Below, in pieces: positions 35,354 to 47,101 of a stretch of DNA of 64,000 bases (position 1 is the stretch's first letter; every line of letters starts with the position of its first letter). A program made the translations under genes and the position numbers. The notes beneath the pieces were generated by a model. It was given only the letters and a program-made list of their open reading frames with translations, ran no database searches and was not told the origin of the DNA. The DNA is from Spinacia oleracea (lineage: Eukaryota > Streptophyta > Magnoliopsida > Caryophyllales > Amaranthaceae), in assembly GCF_020520425.1 (NCBI RefSeq), contig NC_079487.1, positions 62,798,398-62,862,397 on the forward strand. The letters are read 5' to 3'.

Positions 35354-36815
35354 TGTTAGGTTATAAACAATATAAACAATATATTCATGCGGAAAACCCA
35401 TAAAGCCAGGAATCCAAATTAATTGCCACATTGTCAATTAGCATAATTTAGGGTACATACGATGTGATGCGTGCCTTCCGTAGATGCCCCGGAACCGAAC
35501 AAGAACAAGTCTTTAGAGCTCCAAGTGTCGCCCCTCCGTAAGTAGTCCACAGCACATTCGGATCCGCCTTAGGTTCAACCAACTAGGATATTTACTAAGG
35601 TTTTATGCACTCGAGTTAGGCTATTAATTATGTTCTCCCTTGAACACAATCTATGTAAAGTATATTGTATGGGCTGTATAAATTGTAAACACTAATCACA
35701 TATTTATAGAGTAGGAAATAGAGACTTAGAGTTCTACTAGGAAACCAATTACTAATCCTATCAGGATTACAATTAATTAATTAATTAGAGTTATAGGAAT
35801 AATTAAACACCTAGTGTTTGGATCTAATCCTAATAATCTAATTCTAGTAGGAGTAGGAAAACTAAACTTAAAGCCAAAGTTTACTTGGCGACTAAGTAAT
35901 CGGACAAAGCTTGAAGCACAAGAGGAACGCAGCCACAAGGGCCCACGCTGGCTCGTGCGCCTGGCCAGGCCCAACCGCAGGCGCTGCTGGCCTATGTCCC
36001 AACGCGAGCACTGTTGTTGGCCTTGGTCTTTGGCGCTGCTGCTTGCCTTGGCTCATCGCGACCCACTGCTTGCCTGGCCCATCGCATAAGGCTGGGCGCT
36101 GGTGCTGGGCTTCGCGCCTAGTGCTGTGCGCTCGGCCTTTTGCTTGTCGAGTGATGGGTCGGCTCGCTTTCCGGCTTGTCGCTCGTCGAGCTTCCGATTC
36201 GTTTTCCTATTCCGGAATTTTATTTTCGATTCGAACAATATTTACGTTTCCGATAATAATTCGATTCCGGAAATAATTTCCGATTCCGACAATATTTCCG
36301 ATCCCGGTAATATTTCCGTTTCCGGCAATATTTCTGATTCCGGCAATATTTCTATTTCCAATAATATTTTCCGATACGAACCATGTTTCCATTTCCGTCA
36401 ACATATCTACTACTTGGATAATATTTATATTTCCGTCATGAACCATATTTCCATTTCCGGCAACATCTTCATTTCCGAAATATTCTTTACTTTTCCTTTT
36501 GACGATTTCAGCTCCAACTGGAACCGAGATCCGTCATTTCCGAATGATCATAAATAGAGTAATTAATGAATAATATATTCACTTAAATACTTGATCCATT
36601 CACGTACTATTTGTGTGACTCTACGGGTTCAGTCAAGAGTAAGTTGTGGATTAATATTATTAATTCCACTTGAACTGAAGCGGCCTCTAGCTACGCATTC
36701 AGTGCACTTGATCTCACTGAATTATTAACTTGTTTAATTAATACTGAACCGCATTTATTAGACTTAGCAATAAATGCATAAATGAAAACTTGGACCAAGG
36801 GAATTATTTCCTTCA
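35354..36815 (-). repeat. Copia-2 5' LTR
   Basis: The plus strand begins TGTTAGGTTATAAACAAT and ends GAATTATTTCCTTCA. The minus strand just inside it reads TGATATCACGGGCC, a degenerate initiator-Met primer-binding site. The TTCCG-AATATT array is at 36190-36480. Confidence 0.92.
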
Positions 36816-39800
36816 GAATGTGCCAAATATGGAAGTAGGGGCCACATCGATAGTGAATGTCATGCAGGATCCAACACTTGCTTCCGATGTGGGAGCCATG
36901 ATCATTACATCAGTGATTGTCCAAATAAAGTAACACCAAGCACAAGAGGACAAGTGCCAACTAACAACGATCGTGGTCGTAGCAACACCAACACAAGAGG
37001 TTCAAACCGCAATCCACAACGACCACCGACAACTGGAAGAGTTTTCTTGATGAGGCAAGACGAGGCAGATGAGGATGATAACGTTATCACTGGTACCTTC
37101 TCTATCTACTCTTCACCTGCCCATGTTCTCTTTAATTCTGGAGCTTCACATTCCTTTATTTCTCCATTGTTTGCAAAATGTTTAAATTTGAAACCATGTT
37201 GTGACTTTCATGCTATGAGTGTTTCCCTTCCTAGCGGAGAAATTGTGAAATGTAGAACCATGTATAGGGATTATCCAATTGAAATAGAAAAAGTTGAGTT
37301 TCTAGCAGACTTCATATCTTTTGACCTATTTGAATTTGTTGTAATTTGGGATGAATTAGTTGACTAAGTACGAAGCTAACCTTAACTGTTCAAGGCAGAG
37401 TGTGACCCTTAAAACGCCGAACGGGGATAGAATTTCATTCCATAAGTTAGTAAGAAAACCAATGGTTCAAATTGTCACTTCTTTGAGAGCCCGTAAAATG
37501 ATTGAGAATAGTTTTTCCGGTTATCTTTGTAGTGTTATTGACCGAAATACTTCTGGATCTTCCATTAATGACATACCTATCGTTTGTGAATACCAGAATG
37601 TTTTTCCAGAAGAAATACCTAGTATGCCTCCACCAAGAGAATTAGACTTTCGCATTGAATTAATTCCAGGATCCACCCCTATTTATAAAGCACCATATAG
37701 AATGGCACCAACTGAATTACCAGAGTTAAAGAAACAATTAGATGAGTTACTTGAAAAGGGTATATTCGACCCAGTGCTTCACCATAGGGAGCCCCTGTTT
37801 TGTTTGTGAAGAAAAAGGATGGAACTTTGAGGTTATGCATAGACTATAGAGAACTAAACAAGATTACTATTAAGTAAAAATATCCTTTACCCCGTATTGA
37901 TGATTCGTTTGACCAACTTCGAGGTGCAAAAGTGTTTTCAAAGATAGATTTGAGGTGAAGTTACCATCAACTTCGAATTAAACTTGAGGATATTCCAAAG
38001 ACAACCTTTAGAACTAGATATGGTCACTATGATTTTGTTGTAATGCCTTTTGGGTTAACTAATGCACCAGCTGTATTTATGGATTTAATGAACCGTATTC
38101 TTAAACCATACCTTGATAGTTTGTCGTTGTTTTCATTGATGATATTTTGGTATATTCTGAGAGTAATGAAGAACATGAGGAGCATTTGAGGAAAGTGTTA
38201 GATACATTGATTGAAAACCAGTTATATGCCAAGTTGTCAAAATGTGAATTCTGGCTTAAGGAAATATCATTTTTAGGTCATATTATTTATGAGAAAGGTG
38301 TATTTGTTGATCCTGAGAAAATAAAAGCAATTGTGGAATGGCCTAGACCAACTGATGTCCCTGAAGTACGAAGTTTCATGGTTTAGCTGGATATATCGAA
38401 GATTCGTTCAAGACTTTTCTAAGGTTGCCTTACCTATAACCCTATTAGTTAGAAAGAACACCAAATTTATGTGGAACGATGACTGTGAACATGCATTTCA
38501 AGAACTTAGGAAACGTCTCACCACTGCCCCTATTCTTACCCTTCCATCTGGAACTGAGGGATTTGTTATTTATAGTGATGCTTCTAAGAATGGGTTAGGA
38601 TGTGTCTTAATGCAAAATGCAAAATTTATAGCTTACGCTTCTCGCCAACTCAAAGTCCATGAACAAAACGACCCTACTCATGATCTTGAACTTGCAGCTG
38701 TTGTTTTCACCCTCAATATTTGGAGACATTATTTGTATGGTGTTTCGTGTCAAATCTTCACTGACCATAAAAGTCTTAAATACATTTGACCCAAAAAAAA
38801 CTCAACATGATAAAACGCAGGTGGTTAGAACTCCTTAAAGATTATGATCTTGATATTCAATACCATCCCGTAAAGGCTAACTTTGTTGCAGATGCATTAA
38901 GTCGGAAGAGTCACCTAAATTCTATCCTAACTTTTTCCCGAGCCAACCAAGATGATCTGCAAAAGATAGAAATTGAGTTCATCAAGAAAGGAAATTCTTG
39001 TTTAAATGCGTTGGTAATGAGACCAACTTTGATTGATGAGATTAAGGAAGCACAATGTAAGGACCTGCAATTAGAAAGAATAAGAAGTGAAGTGAAAAAT
39101 GGGAAGTCACCCAATTTTGGCGTCCAAGAAGATGGCACATAAGATTTCAAGGAAGATTATGTGTACCAAATGATGAAAAGTTAAAGAAGGGAATCTTAGA
39201 AGAAGCCCATACTTCACCATACTCGATCCACCGTGGAGGAAACAAAATTTATAAGGATTTGAGATAGGTATATTGGTGGAGCAACATGAAGAAGAAGTGG
39301 AAAATTACGTGGCTAAATGTTTGACATGTCAGAGAATCAAGATAGAGCATCAAAGACCAGCAGGATTGTTGTAACCTCTGGATGCGCCATAATGGAAATG
39401 GGATTCGGTTTCAATGGATTTTATCATAGGCTTACCAATTTAAACCAAGGGAATGAATTCTATTTGGATTGTTGATCGATTAACAAAGTCAGGGCATTTC
39501 TTAGCAATGAAGAGAGTTTGGATCAACTTGTTGAACTATATTTGAACATTATTGTGCGATTGCATGGAGGCCTAGTTTGATTATTTCCGATCATGACACG
39601 AGGTATCAATATACCTATTGGAAAGAATTGCAGAAAGCCCTTGGAACAAAACTCAACTCTAGCACTGCATTCCATCCAACGACTGATGGACAAACAGAGC
39701 ACACTAATCAAATTGTCGAGGAAATGTTGAGAGAATGTGTTTTGGATTTTCAAGGAACGTGGGAATTTTTTTTACCTATTGTTGAATTTTCATACAACAA

Positions 39801-40442
39801 CAGTTACCAGGCCGCCATTGGTACGATCCCGTATGAAGCTCCTTATTGAAGGAAATGCCGAACACCATTATGTTGGAGTGATATGGATGAAGCACGTGTT
39901 ATAGGATCATTCAAGAAACTACTGACAAGATCCATTTAATCCAATCGAGAATGAAGGCAACACAAAGTAGACAAAAGAGTTATGCAGACCAACGAAGAAA
40001 GACCATTAGAGTTTGAAGTTGGACATCACGTGTTCTTGAAACTTTTACCAACAAAAGGAATAATGAGGTTTGGTCAAACTGGAAAATTGAGCCCAAGATA
40101 CATCGGGCCATACAAGATATTAGAAAGAATAGGTGAAGTAGCATATCGACTTTCTTTACCGACCGACCTAGAAAAAGTGCATAACGTATTCCACGTATCA
40201 ATGTTAAGGAAGTATGTTCCTGATTCAAGTCATGTGATTACGCACGAATTGAACCCTTGTTATTGCGTAACGACCTGACGTACGACGAGAAACCAATTGA
40301 AATTCTCGAACGAAGAGAGAAACGACTTAGAAGCAAGGTAATTCCAATGATTAAAGTCTTTTGGGCCAATCACTTGACATCTGAAGCCACATGGGAAGGC
40401 GAAGCGCAAATGAAATCGAAATATCCCCAGTTATTCTCTTAG
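36816..40442 (+). pseudogene. Gypsy gag C-terminus and pol (PR-RT-RH-IN-chromodomain), broken
   Basis: After the TSD, gag continues with a CCHC knuckle (CFRCGSHDHYISDC near 36880). The protease motif reads FNSGASHSF (37131-37157) with Asn where catalytic Asp is expected. RT follows (GTLRLCIDYRELNKI near 37830; [21 protein letters not shown] near 38130-38160), then RNase H ([13 protein letters not shown] near 38565; TDHKSLKYI). Integrase spans about 39160-39860 (FHPTTDGQTEHTNQIVEEML). A C-terminal LSPRYIGPYKILERIG block follows, then a chromodomain (40257-40442; IEILERREKRLRS, VFWANHLTSEATWE). At least six frameshifts or stops split it, so it is not functional. Domain order is diagnostic of Ty3-gypsy chromoviruses. 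Confidence 0.92.
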
Positions 40443-40599
40443 AAACGATAAGATGTATGAATTTTTGATATATTATTTAAATGATTATGTTATAATATTA
40501 TTCAATCATGTTTGTATAACGAATAAAAAGATTAAGTATGACTTGAATGAGTTCGAAGAATGAAAATTAATCCAAGTTCAACTAAGCTCCAGTTTCGAG

Positions 40600-40627
40600 G
40601 ACGAAACTTTTTCTAAGGGAGTAAGGA
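40600..40627 (+). other. Gypsy 3' pre-LTR region with polypurine tract
   Basis: The purine-rich AAGGGAGTAAGGA immediately precedes the 3' LTR, after TTCGAGGACGAAACTTTTTC. This layout is typical of the polypurine tract of chromovirus elements. Confidence 0.7.
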
Positions 40628-41011
40628 TGTAATACCCCAAAATGTTTAAACTTGATTTACTAAAATTAAAAATATTTATTAACTTGATTTCGTTTTAAAT
40701 AATTACGAATGATCTAATTCCGTTATTTTAAACGTTTTACGAAATATTTTAAACGATAAATTCCTAATCTAAAATTTATTTTACGTTAACGATATTTTAT
40801 AAAGAATTATTTTAGTTAAACATTTCTATTTATATCAATTTCCAAAAATAGCAACAACATTTCTGAAAATTGCCTAACTATGTGAAATTACTAAAATGCC
40901 TCTAAGGAGAAAAATTTCTCTTCTCTTCCTTGCTCTTCACGTAAAAGAATGAAGGAATCCTTCATTCCTCCCCACCCCCAATTCAGTCCATGTTCATTGC
41001 TTCTCCTTCAC

Positions 41012-43498
41012 TGATCTAGGGAAAACTAGGTCGTTACTAGTCTCTCCTAATCAAATAAAAAATCTAAACTAACCACTAAACACAAGTAAAGCGGCAAGTA
41101 AGGGTTAAATCCACAAGGACTAAGGTGCGCTAATTTATGCTAATCAAACAACAAGCTAGGTCGGAATAGGGTTGGAATAGTCAACTAACCAACTAAAACT
41201 AAACTAACTACCAAAGGACAAACATGGTCAAGGAATGAGATCAAACACCAACAATAATGAAACAAGTATACGAGCAACAATTAAGAATAATGATGCATAA
41301 GCAAAGTATGAATGATGCGTTGGTTAGAAATACATCCCCAAATGACTCCCGCCTTGGATCAGTTCTTAGAATAGTCAAATGCGAACTCCCGTCCTACACA
41401 CAACTACCCTTAGGTCACGGTTAAGCACAAACCAAACAATAGTCAAATTAGGTCACGATCCCTCTATTTTCCTAAAGTCAACTACCCCAAAATCTAAGTC
41501 ATACACAAGTAGCTAATTTGCATACAACAAAGTTTGAGTATGCTCAAACAAACAATAATTTAATCATGCAACATCACCAAATTCAAACTCATTTACCCAA
41601 ATCAATCATTGTTAGGTTTTCACTCAAACCCTAACCAATAAACTACTCCATCAACATAAAAACAATAAATTTAAAGACTTTAATAACTAATAACATGATT
41701 CTAAGCAAAACAACAACTAATTTAAAGATTTAATTATAAAACTAAATATGAAACTAATCTAATCAAAGAAACATATAAAACAATAAATAAGACAATAAAT
41801 GAAGAGAGAAGAGTAAAGAAAATCTCATTGATTAAATGATGGAAATCTCCAAATCATCAAGTCCCCCATCTTTGATTCTTCAAAATCCAATTTCAACCCA
41901 TTTAATTTTCTCACTTTTCTCTCCCTAAAACTAAAACCCTAGAAAATGAGACTAATTATGTACATTGTAATGAAGTTGGTCCTCAAAATTAAAGAGCTAG
42001 GGATATTTATATTAAAGACTAATAAAGAAATTAAAGAGAGAAAAGAAAAAGAAATTAAATTAAAACAAAAAGAAAAGGAATTAAAAAGAGAGGAAAAGAA
42101 AAGGAAAATAAGAAAACAAAATAAAAGAGAAAATAAAATAGAAAAAGATAATAAAAGAAAAAAAATGAAAAGAAAAGTGAGTGGAGAAAAGAAAAAAAAA
42201 GGATTCCAAAGAAACAGGAGACCAAAAATGGATCCAGACAAAAAAAAAAAAACAAAGGCCCAAAAACTTCAGCCTTATTTTCTTTCAAAACAACTAGACC
42301 CAATCTTTTTCTTCGTCGTCCCTTCTTCTTCGTTGCTCCGCCTATCACCCTCTTCACATCATCAACAGGCATCATCACCGGCTACCGTCCATCCTCGTCT
42401 TTCTTCCGCTATCAATCATCACCATCCATCATCATCAGCGATCATCGTCGATCGATCTCCCATCAACCCACACCCATCGTCTCGCATCATCACCGTCCAA
42501 CCTCAACAATCAATCATCGCAGCCATTCATCTTCCTCCACCATCAACGCACCATCTTCGTCACCTTTTAATTCAATCTCACGGCTCTAATTCTCGGAGCC
42601 GTTCAATTTCATTAATTCCGTACCAAATTTGAGCGCTAAAAAGGTTCGGACGAACTAAATATAGGTTCGGGCGAACCCGTTTCTAATTTGGGCGAACTCA
42701 AGGCATGTTCGGCCGGACCCGACCTTGTCAGGAACTCAAAAATTCGGGTTCGGTCGAACTTAATACGGGTTCGACCAAACTCAAATTACTCTGTTTTCTC
42801 TTTTTCTGTGTTCAATTTTGATTGATTTTGATTGATTTTGATGCGCTATTTCATTGCTGTGATTTGTGGTAATTGGTGGTTTTGTTGATGCGCTTGATGT
42901 TGTTATTGTGTGGCGATGGTGGTGGTATGGTGGTTAGCAGCAGGAAAGGAGATGGAACCATTGATGTGGTGTATGATAGTGGAGATGTGGTGTAGGATAT
43001 GACTGCTTGGATGTTAGGCATAAATGTACCACAATGTGTGTGTTTGACTTTTGCTGACCAAGCGATACAATGGACTTAACTTTGACTTTGAAATTCACGG
43101 CTCCAAATACGCACACCTACACAATAAATATAAAGGCTAGGGGAGAAAACGGGACAAAAAAAAATTAAAATATATAGAAATGATCAATAACATTAATGAC
43201 AATAAATCATAATAATAATAATAATAATAATAATAGAAAATAAAAACAACTAAATAGAAATTAATAGAAATAAAATAGAAAATTAATAAGAAAACTAACA
43301 TAATTAAACTATAAAATTATAAAACAAATAAATTACGGAATTAAGACCTAAAAACTAACAAAAATAGCTAAAAATGCTAAACTAAGCTATAAATAATTAA
43401 ATTAAGAAATTAAGGAAAATAAAGATTAAAAATAGAATAAAAGGACTCAAGTTATGCCTAAATTACTACCCTATGAGCGACATAAATGTCACTCATCA
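41012..43498 (-). repeat. 3' LTR of gag-only element
   Basis: 2487 bp. The plus strand begins TGATCTAGGG and ends GTCACTCATCA. On the minus strand it is preceded by the purine-rich GTTTGGGGGCATT, a likely polypurine tract. An A/G-rich tract at 42000-42280 and CATCA-rich stretch at 42350-42550 produce spurious frames. GTTCG/CGAAC palindromes cluster at 42643-42783. Confidence 0.92.
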
Positions 43499-45370
43499 AA
43501 TGCCCCCAAACTTGAGCTTTTTCTCGTCTGCGAGCAAAACATTGAAACACAAAGGGAAATAGGATAGAAAATTTCAGCAAAACGAGTTATTAAGAAGCTA
43601 ATCAACATAGAAAATAGAAATTGAGATAGAATATACACTAACTCACTGTCATAGGAATCACGATTGCATTTAAGCACATGCAATAAGCTCTTTAAACCTC
43701 TAAATCGCTCTAGAGGGCGAGTGAGATCTCGCAAGGGTTTCCCATAAGATTAACCCATAACTCTTATTAAGAACAATCAAGACATTTCACCCAAAGTCAT
43801 CTCATCAAGCATGGTTTGCCAAACATGGTCGATTCAAACAAGCTTTCAAAGCATAACCATCATCAAGATGCATCCATGAATTAGGAATATAGGGGATAGA
43901 CTAATCTAAGGTGCAAGAGAATCACAATCAAAGCATCGAATCATCAATTAGGTTCACTAAGGCATCGAAAAGTCAAAAATTGTTCTCAAATGGATAAATA
44001 TGATCACGACCACCTAAAATGCTCATTCACTCCCCCAAACTTGACTTTTGCTAAGAGAATCTTGGATTTTAAAATTAAGGAACTTGAGTAATGTGTCTAG
44101 AGTCTCGATTCTTGAGCCACAATGACATTGATCATCACTATGGAAAACTTTACTTAATAAATATTCAAGCTCCCACTCAATCATCTAAACTAACCCACTT
44201 TCTCAAGGACTTGTGGTATTTACCACTTATTGACTCTTTTTTTGCTTTTTGTAAACTTTAATAGGCTTTTTATGCCTCGTGGGCTCATTGGCGCCACTTA
44301 TTGACTCGGACTTGACACTTTGGCTTTCGCCTTGTGGGCTCATTGGCTCCACTTATTGGACTCGAAATATTAATCACAATCTTTTTGTTTTACCATCCAA
44401 TTAACTCTTAGCATTGGTCTTACCTAAGGGAATGAAGTGTGCATCAAAGGGAATTAAGGTAGCAAAGAGCATCCAAAAGAGAACAAAATAATCTTTTTTC
44501 AAACCAAAGCTCACCATTTAGAATTATCGAAAACTTTTTCAAGTAGAGACTCAAGCAACAAAGATTAAGCTATCCCTAATCGCCCTAACTCACACATGCA
44601 AAAATCCGACGGAAATACATATACTCAATTATCCAAATGACACGCAAGGGAATCCACATTAAAAATCATCGAGATTCTTTCTTTGGACAAGAAAATCATT
44701 TTTAGTGCTTTTATTCAATAACTTGAGACTTTTTTTTGGATTTTCAAAACATTTTTGATTTTTTTGTGATTATTTAACAAAAATTTGAAAGAAAAGATAA
44801 ATAAGAGAAATAAATAAAGAAAATATTTTTGGATTTGAATTTTATAAAGAAAAAGAAAATAAAGAAACGAAAAGAATGAATCCTCCCCCAAGCTAGCGAA
44901 AAGCTATCCCCCCAAGCTAGAATTAAGCATTGTCCTCAATGCTTGAAACAAAGACTCAAGGGAAGGGGGGGGGGGGGGGGGGAAGAAAACACGCATTCAA
45001 CCAATAAAGATAGTTTCGCAAATCACAACACATTAGCGAAAGAGAAATGTAGGCAACCGAATCAACATTTTCAACCATCCAACCTCATGCCTCATCAATT
45101 CATATGCCCAATCAATCCATGGAGTAATAAAAAGAAGGAGAGGAAGGACACTACCGGATGGTAGGTGGGTGTAAATACCCGCAAATGATCCAATTTCTCC
45201 ATTTGAAATCAACTTTCACTAAAATCGTGCTTTGTTTCCATATGCTATCGAGAATGAACGTTTATTCCACTTAAGTACCTAAAACAAAAATTGAAAAGAA
45301 ACATAAGTAAGAACAAAAATAAAGAAAATGAAAGCAATAAATCACGGGTTACTTCCCGAGAAAGGCTTGT
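43499..45370 (-). other. Noncoding 3' part of gag-only element
   Basis: No open frame of note. It contains an 18-base G run at 44965-44982 and AT-rich tracts. The usual position of pro-pol is occupied by this 1.9-kb filler, as in LARD elements. Confidence 0.6.
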
Positions 45371-46975
45371 TTAAGGTCCCAAGCACGACCTTTCTAGTAA
45401 ATAACCCGACAAAAAACGCAAGAGTTTGTCAAATGCATCGGCACACATTTCAAGGAATAAAACATATGCAATGCTCAAAAGAAAAGCATGCATAAATATT
45501 AGTGCCATTCTATGCCAACAAGGAGAAGGATGCCGAAAAGAAGTAGGATCAAAAGCGAAAACAAGAAAATAAGAAGAAGAAAAATCAAAAGAATTAGAAA
45601 AAGAGGAAATAATCGGCAAACTCTCCTCAACAAACTCTTTTTGGGGGGCAATCTCAATCTCTTCCTTAAACATGAACGAATTGGGCACTTTGAGAACAAT
45701 GGAGGCAAGATTATCATCTAATGGAGGTGGTTTGAGAAAAGAAAAAGGGTATGAGATGGGAAATGAGGGAACTAGGCCAAGCTTTCTTGAAAATGGGACA
45801 TAAGGGGAAGGGGTAGAAACAAGGGCTTCACAAATAACTTCTCCCACATCACAAGACTTCAAAACATAAGCTTTTTCGACCAAAGGGTCCTCAATCAAAG
45901 ATTTTTCCTCCAAATCACGATCATTCGCCTCAAAAACATCATCAACCACCAAATGAGATGTCTTAATTTCATATTGACCAAAGAATTCACTCAAGGAAGG
46001 GGGGATATGAGAGGATGGGTTCTCTAAAGATAGAGGAAAGGGAGTAAACTTAAGGTCACTTGAGATAGGAGTAAGAGACTCAAGAATCGAATCATCAATC
46101 AATAAGGGCTCATGATTCTCTACTCCCTCAACTAACCAATCTCCAAAAGAGGCTACCTTACTCTCCTCAATATCATTCTCCTCATCTTCATCATCCCAAA
46201 AACCACCATCAAGATTTAGACTACTCTTTCCCAATTGATTTTCATTCTCAACCTTCATCAAATCATCGTCAATAATAGAAAAATGGTCTATGGGTTTCCG
46301 AATAACATTGATTTTAGCCTCAAGAAAGGTCATATGATCGGCTATTTGGTTGGCCCTAGAATTAAACTCTTTCATGCAACTCTCAAGGAGAAGCTCCAAG
46401 TTAGATTTTGACGATTCCGAATGCATAGAATTTTGAACATCAACATGGGAAGAGGGGTTGCAATCAAGCATGTGAGATTCAAAATTGGGGGTATGAGGGA
46501 GATCATGGGAATTCATGCAAATATTTGAAGGAATTTGATAAGAAGCATAAAAAACATTTACATTAGAATGCAACTCATCAACATGAGAATAAAGGGGAAG
46601 GGGATTAGAATCGTGCATATTTGGTTCACCATTAAAAACATGTGGAGCTTCAAGGAAATTCATGCAAAAACTAGAATCAACATTAGAAACATGAGAATCC
46701 CGAACACATGTCCCATGATTGGTCATTTCCCAATCATAGGTATCTCTAGCTAACCAATTATAAAAATTCCAAGCTTCATCCAATGACTTAGCCCGAAATC
46801 CACCATGAAACATATTCTCAACCATTCCCCTAGTTAGCTCATTAAGACCATCATAAACTACTTCACACAATTCCCATAAATCAAACCTATATTCACTTCC
46901 AAGAGACTCCTCAAGTCTTTTAAAATACATCCAAAACGGTTCATGCTCAAATTGAGGAAACGAAAAACTTGCCAT
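45371..46975 (-). CDS. Gag-like protein of the gag-only LTR element
   Basis: An uninterrupted frame encodes about 534 residues from MASFSFPQFEHEPFWMY (I prefer this ATG at 46975; an upstream in-frame ATG at 47017 adds a hydrophobic stretch). The N-terminal ~110 residues (YFKRLEESLGSEYRFD, VVYDGLNELTRGM, SLDEAWNFYNWLARDTYDWE) resemble the gag region of Athila-type gypsy elements. The rest is acidic and Ser/Pro-rich with no zinc knuckle, protease or RT motif. The frame is intact although the element has no enzymes of its own, which suggests selection or youth. Likely role: particle protein that lets the element be mobilised in trans. Family assignment is by pattern only. Confidence 0.65.
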   Translation of the reverse strand: MASFSFPQFEHEPFWMYFKRLEESLGSEYRFDLWELCEVVYDGLNELTRGMVENMFHGGFRAKSLDEAWNFYNWLARDTYDWEMTNHGTCVRDSHVSNVDSSFCMNFLEAPHVFNGEPNMHDSNPLPLYSHVDELHSNVNVFYASYQIPSNICMNSHDLPHTPNFESHMLDCNPSSHVDVQNSMHSESSKSNLELLLESCMKEFNSRANQIADHMTFLEAKINVIRKPIDHFSIIDDDLMKVENENQLGKSSLNLDGGFWDDEDEENDIEESKVASFGDWLVEGVENHEPLLIDDSILESLTPISSDLKFTPFPLSLENPSSHIPPSLSEFFGQYEIKTSHLVVDDVFEANDRDLEEKSLIEDPLVEKAYVLKSCDVGEVICEALVSTPSPYVPFSRKLGLVPSFPISYPFSFLKPPPLDDNLASIVLKVPNSFMFKEEIEIAPQKEFVEESLPIISSFSNSFDFSSSYFLVFAFDPTSFRHPSPCWHRMALIFMHAFLLSIAYVLFLEMCADAFDKLLRFLSGYLLERSCLGP

Positions 46976-47080
46976 TTTTTGAATTTTCAAAACAAAACAA
47001 ATAAATAAGAAAAACAAAAGATCGAACTATGCACAATGACCTAGACTCATATAACTAACACAAACCAATGCAAATCGTAG

Positions 47081-47098
47081 TCCCCAGCAACGGCGCCA
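47081..47098 (-). other. Primer-binding site, tRNA-Asp type
   Basis: The minus strand reads TGGCGCCGTTGCTGGGGA three bases inside the 5' LTR. It is complementary to the 3' end of plant tRNA-Asp (GUC) except for one base. The same site, without the mismatch, occurs at 62774. Confidence 0.85.
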
Positions 47099-47101
47099 TT
47101 T

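Larger units (their letters stand above)
25990..36815 (-). mobile_element. Copia-2: full-length decayed Ty1-copia element
   Basis: It is inserted in the gypsy gag gene with a perfect GAATG duplication (25985-25989, 36816-36820). On the minus strand: 5' LTR 35354-36815, primer-binding-like site, leader to 32714, gag-pol 32713-28321, noncoding 3' segment 28320-27408, 3' LTR 27407-25990. The two LTRs (1462 and 1418 bp) have clearly diverged, and gag-pol is full of frameshifts, so this is not a recent insertion. A Stowaway (31356-31640) and a foldback MITE (29801-30041) have inserted into it. Confidence 0.93.

Noticed and set aside
41946..42632. 228-codon Lys/Glu-rich frame (and the similar 48255-48681 frames)
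   Set aside because: Purine-rich tract within the LTR of the gag-only element; the second LTR copy shifts frame.
44965..44982. 18-base G run as a G-quadruplex or other signal
   Set aside because: A homopolymer of this kind may equally be a sequencing or assembly artefact; nothing else supports function.
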